Of a stretch of 15,883 nt of DNA, positions 1-6,339 are shown in pieces; positions within the stretch are counted from its first letter, which is position 1; each line of letters opens with the position of its first letter. The notes under the pieces were generated by a model. The model made no database searches, was not told where the DNA came from, and was given only the letters and a program-made list of their open reading frames with translations. The position numbers and the translations under genes are program-made. The DNA lies in contig CAMNAT010000017.1 of assembly GCA_946531785.1 (NCBI GenBank), positions 1 to 15,883 of the forward strand. The letters are read 5' to 3'. The DNA is from an uncultured Oscillospiraceae bacterium (lineage in GTDB: Bacteria > Bacillota > Clostridia > UBA1381).

Positions 1-1002
1 ACGAGCGGCGATGCTACAATGGGTAAGTACAGAGTCCGTTACGACGCGGCTTATGAGGATAACTTTAATATCCCCGCATCAGCATCATCGAATATCACTC
101 TTCCGACAGACGGATACTTTGGCTCGGAATTCAAATGGACATCGAGCGCGCCGACAACTATTTCCAATACCGGTAAGCTGACAAGACCGTCAACAACAAG
201 AACAGTTACTCTCGCTGCAGATATCATCAGCGGCAGCGCGAGCGATACCGCTCAATTCAAGGTGACTGTACCGGGCAATAGCACCGGCGGTGGCGGCGGT
301 GGCGGCGGCGGTGGTACCGCATCGTCAACAGGCACGATCAATAAGGGCACAAGCTCCAGCACGATCTCAACACCGGCATCGGCCGTTTCAGCTCCCGCGA
401 ATAACAGCAGCGCTTCGGAGACAGTTGCAAGACTCCAGGAGGAGGCTCTGGCAGCGAACGATCTGTTCACAGATATATCCAAGGCGGCATGGGCAAGAGA
501 CGCTATCAACGGTCTTGCAAAGGCGGGCGTTGTAAACGGTAAGTCGGATACTGAGTTCTATCCGAACGACACTGTTACAAGAGCAGAGTTTGCAAAGATG
601 CTCATGGGCGCATTCGGTCTTTCATCGGATGCATATACTACCTCCAGCTTCAATGATGTGCCGACAGGCGAGTGGTACTTCCAGTTCGTAGAGTCAGCCT
701 ATAACCTCGGTATAATCCAGGGTACAGCGAGCGGCGTATTCGAGCCGAACGCTCTGATCACAAGACAGGATATGGCTGTCATGGTCGCAAGAGCGGCACT
801 CACGGCAGGCAAGGATCTTACAGCTGTAAGAGAGATGCTCGGCTTCGCTGACGGCGGCAGGATCGCTTCATACGCGACTGAGGCTGTTGAGCAGCTCGTC
901 AAGGCGGGCGCTATGAGCGGCAAATCCGACACAGAATTTGCTCCGCTTGAGAATGCTACAAGAGCTCAGGCAGCTCAGATACTGTTCAACCTGGTTGGAT
1001 AA
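1..1002 (+). CDS. S-layer homology (SLH) domain surface protein, C-terminal part (5' end outside window)
   Basis: The frame is open from base 1 with no ribosome binding site at the first ATG (base 19), so this is the C-terminal 333 residues of a larger exported protein. Counting from base 1, residues about 13-92 match an 'atrophied' bacterial Ig-like domain (FKWTSSAPTTISNTGKLTRP core). A run of ten glycines follows at 96-105, then a Ser/Thr/Ala-rich linker to about 150, then three SLH repeats at about 155-205, 216-266 and 281-332. Each repeat has the usual F-x-D start and a TRAE/TRQD/TRAQ motif. SLH triplets anchor proteins non-covalently to secondary cell-wall polymer, so the protein is displayed on the cell surface. 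Any catalytic or binding part lies upstream of the window. Arginine is mostly AGA here, unlike the CGC/AGG-rich neighbours, which may reflect high expression. The gene ends at a strong hairpin terminator. Confidence 0.93.
   Translation, partial: TSGDATMGKYRVRYDAAYEDNFNIPASASSNITLPTDGYFGSEFKWTSSAPTTISNTGKLTRPSTTRTVTLAADIISGSASDTAQFKVTVPGNSTGGGGGGGGGGTASSTGTINKGTSSSTISTPASAVSAPANNSSASETVARLQEEALAANDLFTDISKAAWARDAINGLAKAGVVNGKSDTEFYPNDTVTRAEFAKMLMGAFGLSSDAYTTSSFNDVPTGEWYFQFVESAYNLGIIQGTASGVFEPNALITRQDMAVMVARAALTAGKDLTAVREMLGFADGGRIASYATEAVEQLVKAGAMSGKSDTEFAPLENATRAQAAQILFNLVG
286..315 (+). repeat. (GGN)10 trinucleotide tract encoding a polyglycine linker
   Basis: Ten consecutive GGC/GGT codons between acc codons encode a flexible hinge between the Ig-like domain and the SLH anchor. 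Mixed GGC/GGT use lowers, but does not remove, the chance of slippage and length variation between strains. Confidence 0.8.
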
Positions 1003-1005
1003 TGA

Positions 1006-1048
1006 ATAAAAAGATCACCCCTCCGCAAATGCGGAGGGGTGAATTTTT
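1006..1048. terminator. bidirectional rho-independent terminator between convergent genes
   Basis: A perfect 11-bp stem (CACCCCTCCGC at 1016-1026, complement at 1031-1041) has a 4-base AAAT loop. An A-run on the left (about 1006-1012) and a T-run on the right (1044-1048) give a U-tract in either direction. It ends the SLH gene on the plus strand and the carboxypeptidase gene on the minus strand. Confidence 0.93.
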
Positions 1049-1056
1049 GTTCTTGA

Positions 1057-2580
1057 TCATTTTCTGTTGTTTCTTTCATCGGAATATCGTGAGTTGCCGC
1101 CCTTGCCGCTTGCGCGGTTGCGTTCAACATTACGCGATATCCTGTCCGTCTTTCCGATCTTGCGCGCCTCCTCGGCCTCTCTGCGTTGTCTTATCTGCTG
1201 CAGGCGCTTCTTTCTTTCCTTGCGCTGCTTTGACGCTCTCGCGATCAGCGCGATTATTATAAGCACTATCACCGGTATGAAGAACAGCGGGCTTGTGACC
1301 ACCTTCAGTATCTTAAAGAATATGTGCTTGAGCATATCCAGCTCAACATCGTTTGATGCGATCAGGTTCGCCGTTCCCAGATCCTTGCCGTTATACATAT
1401 AGGTCACTGTGCCTATCGTCGAGCCCTTCTGTATAGGAGCCGTCAGATCCTGCGGTATGTCTGTGACTACCTCGATCTTGTCTGAGATATCGCCGCCGTT
1501 CGGCACCAGCGCGGTGATGTCGGCATCGACTGTCAGTGTGACGCGCTTATCGTCCTTCGCTTCATTTACTCTTGAGTCGGTCACGATGTTTCCTGCGGAG
1601 ATTATCGACTTTGTTTCATAGTTGTTGAAGCCGAAATCAAAGAGGTTTCTCGCTACATTATATGAATAAGCTTTTGTTTTCATATCCTCGTCATCGCATT
1701 TGAGCGTGATCGAGAGCAGCTCCATATCGTTATGCTGTGCCGATGCTACAAGGCAGTGCCCCGCCGCATCGGTCGTTCCGGTCTTGATACCGTTACAGGG
1801 CTTATACAGATAGTACGAGCTGCGCGCCGTCGACAGGAACAGGTTCGTTGCCGGAAGATAACGGTCTAATGCGTACTTGTTTGTCGGCGCGATATGGTAT
1901 GTCGGCTGAGCGACGATGCTGCGGAAGGTCTCGTTCCTCATGCAGTAGCGCGCGAGCGTCGCGAGGTCGTTCGCGGTGGTGTAATGGTTATCGTCATGCA
2001 CACCGCAGGGGTTCTGAAAATGAGTGTTTGTCATGCCCAGCTCCTGAGCCTTGGCGTTCATCATGTCCACAAACGCGTCTATAGAGCCGCCAACATGCAC
2101 CGCGATAACATTTGCCGCGTCGTTGGCGCTGTATACGAGCATTCCGTTCAGAAGATCGGTCATGCTCAGCTCCTCGCCGACGAGTATGCCCATGTGCGAA
2201 TCCTCAAGGGTTATCGACTGAAGCGCCTCATAGGTCGCCGTGGCGGTCTCTGTCATCCGTCCGCTCTCAAGCGCGAGTATCGCGGTCATCATCTTCGTTG
2301 TGCTTGCCGGATACATCTTCGCGTCGGCGTTCTTGCTGTAGAGCGTTCGTCCGGTCTTCATCTCCATGAGCAGCGCCGCGCCGGAATGCTCGGTGTTGGG
2401 CGCCGTGAGCTGCGGATCCTCAAGATATGCGTCTGCGGCTGACTGCCCGGTATCCTCCGCAGACTCGGTCTGAGCCGCCTCTGTCGGCGCCTCTGTCGGT
2501 GCCGCGAGTGCCGGTGCCGCACAGCCGGCGGATATGAGGAGCGCGGCGAGCAGCGCGGTCAATTTTTTTATATTATCCAT
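1057..2580 (-). CDS. D-alanyl-D-alanine carboxypeptidase (DacF/PBP5 type, peptidase S11)
   Basis: This enzyme removes the terminal D-Ala from peptidoglycan stem pentapeptides outside the membrane, limiting cross-linking. The 507 residues carry the three active-site motifs in order: STTK at 93-96 (nucleophile Ser93), SAN at 151-153 and KTG at 266-268. A PBP5-type C-terminal beta domain lies at about 325-412. The N-terminus is a signal sequence; SAGC at 17-20 fits a loose lipobox, but cleavage after ALA near residue 26 is also possible. Residues 431-447 form a transmembrane segment instead of the usual amphipathic anchor helix. It is followed by a roughly 60-residue Lys/Arg-rich tail that should be cytoplasmic. 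The ATG is preceded by GGAGG at 7 bases (plus-strand 2588-2592). It is transcribed divergently from the two-component operon. The catalytic assignment is secure; the physiological role (vegetative or sporulation) is not. Confidence 0.95.
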   Translation of the reverse strand: MDNIKKLTALLAALLISAGCAAPALAAPTEAPTEAAQTESAEDTGQSAADAYLEDPQLTAPNTEHSGAALLMEMKTGRTLYSKNADAKMYPASTTKMMTAILALESGRMTETATATYEALQSITLEDSHMGILVGEELSMTDLLNGMLVYSANDAANVIAVHVGGSIDAFVDMMNAKAQELGMTNTHFQNPCGVHDDNHYTTANDLATLARYCMRNETFRSIVAQPTYHIAPTNKYALDRYLPATNLFLSTARSSYYLYKPCNGIKTGTTDAAGHCLVASAQHNDMELLSITLKCDDEDMKTKAYSYNVARNLFDFGFNNYETKSIISAGNIVTDSRVNEAKDDKRVTLTVDADITALVPNGGDISDKIEVVTDIPQDLTAPIQKGSTIGTVTYMYNGKDLGTANLIASNDVELDMLKHIFFKILKVVTSPLFFIPVIVLIIIALIARASKQRKERKKRLQQIRQRREAEEARKIGKTDRISRNVERNRASGKGGNSRYSDERNNRK

Positions 2581-2610
2581 ATATTATCCTCCATTAAGTA
2601 TATATTTTAT

Positions 2611-2639
2611 ATTATACAAAAACCGACAGAAAATATCAA
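2611..2639 (-). promoter_or_regulatory. sigma-A type promoter for the carboxypeptidase gene
   Basis: Read on the minus strand: TTGATA (-35, plus 2634-2639), a 17-bp spacer, then a perfect TATAAT (-10, plus 2611-2616). Transcription should start near 2604, giving a leader of about 24 bases that holds the GGAGG site. The match to consensus is close, and the position between divergent genes is right. Confidence 0.82.
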
Positions 2640-2652
2640 TAGTATTTTACAT

Positions 2653-2672
2653 AAATTTTTATTAAAAAATTT
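2653..2672. repeat. perfect AT-only inverted repeat in the divergent promoter region
   Basis: AAATTTTT (2653-2660) and AAAAATTT (2665-2672) are perfect 8-base complementary arms around ATTA. With only A and T it could be a bent-DNA or UP-element-like tract rather than a protein site. It lies upstream of both divergent promoters and shares AAATTT with the next repeat. Confidence 0.45.
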
Positions 2673-2691
2673 CTGAAAACTGTAGAAATTT
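2667..2691. promoter_or_regulatory. candidate operator: AAATTTCT-N9-AGAAATTT inverted repeat
   Basis: Two perfect 8-base arms (2667-2674 and 2684-2691) are separated by 9 bases. The right arm covers the place where the -35 hexamer of the response-regulator promoter should be (about 2682-2688), and no good -35 match is present there. A bound regulator could therefore repress or activate the two-component operon, and possibly also affect the divergent carboxypeptidase gene. The symmetry is seen directly; binding by the adjacent regulator is inference. Confidence 0.45.
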
Positions 2692-2702
2692 TTTTGGAAT
2701 AC

Positions 2703-2711
2703 TGGTATAAT
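2703..2711 (+). promoter_or_regulatory. extended -10 promoter for the two-component operon
   Basis: TGG followed by TATAAT (2706-2711) is an extended -10 element. The -35 position holds only weak matches, as expected for extended -10 or regulated promoters. The predicted start near 2718 leaves a leader of about 36 bases before the response-regulator ATG. Confidence 0.75.
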
Positions 2712-2753
2712 TATATCATGGAGTAGTATTATCATAACGGAATGGAGTATATT

Positions 2754-3443
2754 ATGAAGATATTAGTTGTCGATGATGAAAAGCTATTGGTAAAGGGGCT
2801 GAAGTTCAATCTGGAGCAGGAGGGATATCAGGTCGTGACCGCGTTCGATGGTGAGGAGGCGGTGCGGCTCGCCCATGATGACAGCATTGACCTCATCCTT
2901 CTCGATCTCATGCTGCCGCGGCTCGACGGCTTCGGCGCATGCCGCGAGATACGCAAATTTTCGGATGTGCCCATCATAATGCTCACAGCCAAGAGCGAGG
3001 ATATAGATAAGATATTGGGACTCGAATACGGCGCGGATGATTATATCACGAAGCCGTTCAATATCCGCGAGGTAACGGCAAGGATAAAGGCCATCCTGAG
3101 GCGCAGGGGGCCGTCGTCTGCGCATGGAGCGGATCAGGGCAATGTGCTGGTATCGGGTGCCATATCGCTCGATTACAACTTCCGCCGCGCCTCCACCGGC
3201 AACAGGAGCGTGGAGCTGACAAGTAAGGAATTTGATCTTCTGGAGCTTTTGTTAAAGCATCCGGACACGGTATATACCCGCGAGCAGCTTCTGGAGCTGC
3301 TCTGGGGCAAGGGCTATCCGAGCGAGGAGCGCACGATAGATGTACATATGCGCCGTCTCAGGGAAAAGCTCGAGGACAACCCGGCGGAGCCGCGGTATCT
3401 GAAAACAAAATGGGGTGTAGGCTATTATTATAAAGAAGCGTAA
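2754..3443 (+). CDS. OmpR/PhoB-family response regulator
   Basis: This is a DNA-binding transcription regulator, activated by phosphotransfer from the kinase encoded next. The 229 residues start with a receiver domain (about 1-118): acidic pair D8-D9, phospho-acceptor D51 in LILLDLMLP, T78 in IIMLTAK and K100 in YITKPF are all present. A winged-helix effector domain follows at about 130-227, with the typical RTIDVHMRRLREKL recognition region and a GVGYYY wing. I chose the ATG at 2754 because GGAG (2744-2747) lies 6 bases upstream. The earlier in-frame ATG at 2742 has no usable ribosome binding site and is itself part of that GGAG. The closest general relatives are PhoP/WalR/MtrA-type regulators; the exact orthologue cannot be fixed here. 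Targets may include its own promoter. Confidence 0.94.
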   Translation: MKILVVDDEKLLVKGLKFNLEQEGYQVVTAFDGEEAVRLAHDDSIDLILLDLMLPRLDGFGACREIRKFSDVPIIMLTAKSEDIDKILGLEYGADDYITKPFNIREVTARIKAILRRRGPSSAHGADQGNVLVSGAISLDYNFRRASTGNRSVELTSKEFDLLELLLKHPDTVYTREQLLELLWGKGYPSEERTIDVHMRRLREKLEDNPAEPRYLKTKWGVGYYYKEA

Positions 3444-3504
3444 AAACATATTTTCAGGCTTACGGCACCTGTTCTATTCGCTCACGCATAATCTGCGTAT
3501 AGTT

Positions 3505-4908
3505 ATGGTCGCGACCTATGTCGCGGTAACGCTCATAACCCTTGTGCTGATGTGCGTGTATATCTTAGGGATACTTTCGGACAACCTGTATTCGGAAAAG
3601 CGCACAGCGCTGTATTCCAAGGCGAACATAATCTCTCAGACGGTATCGGATATGTGGGATATGCGCGACGAGAACCTCATGAGCCTGAGGATACAGGATA
3701 TAACCGAGCGACAGCTTGCGGGCACGAACATCCGCGGCGTTGTCACGAACACCACATATAATGTGCTGTATGACAACAACTCCGAGTCGAACATGCGCAG
3801 CAAGGTGTTCATGCGCGATGTCTTAAAGCGCGCCCTTGACGGAGAGCAGGCGAATTCGGCATTTGCCGCAGACAGCGGCGACACGCTCACCGTATCGGTG
3901 CCGGTTGAGGTATCCGGCGAGATAGTCGGCGGCGTGTATCTTGCGGAGAATGTCTCGTCCATAGGTGAGACGGTAGCGACGATAAGGACGAGCCTTATCG
4001 TGTTCTGTATAGTCATCCTCTTCCTGTCGGTGCTCATGAGCGTGGGTGCGAGCTATATCTTCACGCAGCCGATCTCGGAATTCGTCGAGGTCGCGCAGGC
4101 GATCTCCCGCGGCGATTTCAGCCGCAGGGCGAAGGTGCAGGGTCTGAGGGAGATTGTGCAGATGGGCGAAGCGCTCAACATGATGTGCGACGAGCTCAAC
4201 GCGCTCGATGAAAAGCGGAAGCACTTTGTTTCCGATGTGTCGCATGAGCTGAAAACGCCTATGGCGGCTATCAAGCTCCTGTGCGACAGCCTTGTCCAGG
4301 CGGATGCTCCGGATATGGCAACGGTGCGCGAGTTTTTAGGCGACATGTCCGGCGAGATAGACCGGCTCACGCGCCTTATAGATAAGCTCCTGACGCTTAG
4401 CCGGCTCGACGCGGCGAACAAGCTGAATCCGAGCCGCGTGAACATAACCGCGCTCTGCGGGGGCGTGATGAGGTCGCTCAAAAAGATAGCGGACGAGAAG
4501 AATATAAGGCTGAGCTTTGATGCGGCGGAGAATGAGATATATAATGTGGTCGATTACGACAAGCTGTACGAGAGCGTGTATAACATCGCGGAGAACGCGA
4601 TAAAATATACCCCGTCCGGCGGCAGAGTGGTAACGCGGCTGCGCGCAAACGACCGTGTCTGCATCATCGAGGTCGAGGACACCGGTCCCGGCATACCGGA
4701 TGAGGAAAAGCCGAAGGTATTCGAGCGCTTCTACCGCCTCGACGATTCCCGCGCCCGCGATACGGGCGGCACCGGACTCGGGCTTGCGATAACGCGGGAG
4801 GCGATACTGCTTCACGGCGGTACGATAGAGGTCGTCGACGGAGAATTCGGCGGCAGCCGGTTCATAATCAGGCTGCCGATGGTGAAGGAAGAGGGTGATC
4901 AGTCATGA
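3505..4908 (+). CDS. sensor histidine kinase (HAMP-HisKA-HATPase), partner of the preceding regulator
   Basis: Numbered from the ATG at 3505 (467 residues): TM1 at about 5-24, an extracytoplasmic sensor at about 27-162 (perhaps Cache/PAS-like), TM2 at about 163-186, and HAMP at about 187-233. The HisKA domain has H247 in FVSDVSHELKTP. The ATPase domain has an N box with N364 in AENAIKYTP, a G1 box DTGPGIP at 392-398 and a G2 box GGTGLGLAIT at 421-430. All catalytic motifs are intact. The first AUG sits right at TM1 with no Shine-Dalgarno. The same frame stays open upstream from 3421 and encodes a basic-amphipathic stretch (KKRKNIFSGLRHLFYSL) typical of kinase N-termini. The true start is therefore probably a non-AUG codon upstream (ATT 3424 or 3427, ATA 3430, or CTG 3469), coupled to the regulator's stop. 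The stop overlaps the next gene (ATGA). Confidence 0.92.
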   Translation: MVATYVAVTLITLVLMCVYILGILSDNLYSEKRTALYSKANIISQTVSDMWDMRDENLMSLRIQDITERQLAGTNIRGVVTNTTYNVLYDNNSESNMRSKVFMRDVLKRALDGEQANSAFAADSGDTLTVSVPVEVSGEIVGGVYLAENVSSIGETVATIRTSLIVFCIVILFLSVLMSVGASYIFTQPISEFVEVAQAISRGDFSRRAKVQGLREIVQMGEALNMMCDELNALDEKRKHFVSDVSHELKTPMAAIKLLCDSLVQADAPDMATVREFLGDMSGEIDRLTRLIDKLLTLSRLDAANKLNPSRVNITALCGGVMRSLKKIADEKNIRLSFDAAENEIYNVVDYDKLYESVYNIAENAIKYTPSGGRVVTRLRANDRVCIIEVEDTGPGIPDEEKPKVFERFYRLDDSRARDTGGTGLGLAITREAILLHGGTIEVVDGEFGGSRFIIRLPMVKEEGDQS

Positions 4909-5843
4909 AAAGAAAAAGAGTGATCAGCCTTATAATTATTGCAGCAATTATCGCCGCGATAGTTGCCGTGATCGTGAACTATATAAGCTGGGACAGCAGC
5001 ATGGCAAGACAGCAGGTCGATATGTATTTCCTCAATGCCGACGGAACAGGCATCGAGGCGGAGCAGCATGTTATAAGATACCGTGATGAGAATGAGCTGA
5101 TCCGCAATACAATGTCAGAGCTCATGGGACGGCCGTCCGGCTCTAAGCGGAGCAGGATAATCCCCGGCGGAACGGAGATACGGCATATACTTATTGAGGA
5201 CGGTAACATAACGGTCGATTTCTCAAAGAAGTTTCTGACCGCGGACAGCACCCGCAATGTGCTTGCGGTATATGCGGTCGTAAAGACGCTGTATTCGACC
5301 GGTCATGCGCGGCTTGTCCAGGTAACGGTGGAGAACAACAAGATAACCGATCCGTCAGGCTCGGAGCTGGGCTTCATCTCGGCGCTGGATATAAACCTCG
5401 AAACGGAGGAATACATAAGCGAGATGCGCAGGGTAAGGCTGTATTTCGGCGCGGATAATGACAAGCTCATGCGCGAGGACAGAACGGTGAAGATGACCGA
5501 TCAGCAGCCGATAGAGCAGTACATAATAAACGAGCTCATAAAGGGCCCGAAGGTGGACGGCATGGTACCGCTGCTCTCAAAGAAAACGGTGCTGTTATCG
5601 GTAAATGTTGAGGGAAACAACTGCTTCCTGAACTTTAAGTCGAGCTTCCTGACCGAGAACGACGGAAGCCACGAGCATGAAAGGCTGGTAATATATTCGA
5701 TAGTGAACTCACTGACAGAGCTTGAATCTATCGCGCGGGTGCAGTTTCTGATGGACGGCAGGCGCGTGGACAGCTTCGGTTCTGTCGGGATAAAGGACTA
5801 TATATCCAGAGACGAGACCCTGATAGCATCACAGGGTATATAA
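4905..5843 (+). CDS. membrane-anchored GerMN-domain protein (GerM-like)
   Basis: The 312 residues have one N-terminal transmembrane anchor (about 6-26, after MKRKR) and no lipobox, followed by two GerMN-type repeats on the outside. The first spans about 55-165, with ENELIRNTMSELMGRP and ITVDFSKKFL. The second spans about 175-300, with PIEQYIINELIKGP and NCFLNFKSSFL. GerM in Bacillus is a lipoprotein linked to sporulation and germination, and the same domain occurs in actinobacterial LpqB, which works with the MtrAB two-component system. The ATG overlaps the kinase stop (ATGA), so the two are translationally coupled. A role as an accessory or sensory partner of the kinase is more likely here than a pure germination function. 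The fold assignment is firm; the function is inference. Confidence 0.87.
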   Translation: MKRKRVISLIIIAAIIAAIVAVIVNYISWDSSMARQQVDMYFLNADGTGIEAEQHVIRYRDENELIRNTMSELMGRPSGSKRSRIIPGGTEIRHILIEDGNITVDFSKKFLTADSTRNVLAVYAVVKTLYSTGHARLVQVTVENNKITDPSGSELGFISALDINLETEEYISEMRRVRLYFGADNDKLMREDRTVKMTDQQPIEQYIINELIKGPKVDGMVPLLSKKTVLLSVNVEGNNCFLNFKSSFLTENDGSHEHERLVIYSIVNSLTELESIARVQFLMDGRRVDSFGSVGIKDYISRDETLIASQGI

Positions 5844-5859
5844 ATGGAGGGATAAAGCT

Positions 5860-6339
5860 ATGAACAGACTGAACATAAGGATAAATTCAAGAGTGTACAC
5901 GGTAGTTGCGGACGAGGATGTTGAATATCTCAAAAGCCTTTGCGACTATGTGAATGAAAAGGTGGAGACAGTCCTGCGCGAGGGCAACCATGTTATGGGC
6001 GAAAAGCCCGTCGTGCTTGCCGCGCTCAATATCTGTGATGAATACTTCAAGCTGATGAGCCAAAACGCGCCGTCTGAAAAGCTTTCGGAGCTTCTGGCAA
6101 AGAACAAGAAGCTTTCAGACGAGCTGCACGAGCTCAAAAAGAGCGAGGCGGCATCGGCTGAAAAGGCGGCATCGCTTGCGGAGGAGCTGGATATAACCTC
6201 AAATGTGCTTTCGGAGACCGAGGAGAAGGTCAAGTTCTTAGAGGGGCAGATAACCATAAAGGAAAATCAGATCAAAAAGCAGCGCAGCGACTTTGCGCTG
6301 AGGGAAAAAGAGCTGCTTGATATGCTCGAATCCAAGTAA
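5860..6339 (+). CDS. zapA: cell division protein ZapA, long coiled-coil form
   Basis: ZapA binds FtsZ and promotes bundling of Z-ring filaments. Residues 1-66 form the ZapA head: NRLNIRINSRVYTVVADED, then a helix ending in VVLAALNICDEYFKL, a conserved pattern of the family. Residues about 70-159 are a heptad-like, Lys/Glu-rich coiled coil, making this protein (159 residues) longer than the roughly 85-110 of many ZapA proteins. GGAGGG at 5846-5851 lies 8 bases before the ATG. Its stop TAA overlaps the ATG of the U32 gene by one base (TAATG), so the two are coupled. This neighbour pairing is common in Firmicutes. Confidence 0.88.
   Translation: MNRLNIRINSRVYTVVADEDVEYLKSLCDYVNEKVETVLREGNHVMGEKPVVLAALNICDEYFKLMSQNAPSEKLSELLAKNKKLSDELHELKKSEAASAEKAASLAEELDITSNVLSETEEKVKFLEGQITIKENQIKKQRSDFALREKELLDMLESK

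Noticed and set aside
1894..2442. Plus-strand open frame of 182 codons
   Set aside because: It is antisense to the carboxypeptidase catalytic domain, including its SxxK and SxN motifs; the Arg/His-rich product has no family resemblance.
2742..2753. Earlier ATG for the response regulator, adding MEYI
   Set aside because: It has no Shine-Dalgarno at a workable distance and its own bases supply the GGAG for the ATG at 2754.
3430..3450. Programmed frameshift fusing the response regulator to the kinase (GCG TAA A)
   Set aside because: The regulator ends at a normal wing and length, and there is no slippery site with a convincing stimulator. A separate coupled start is simpler.
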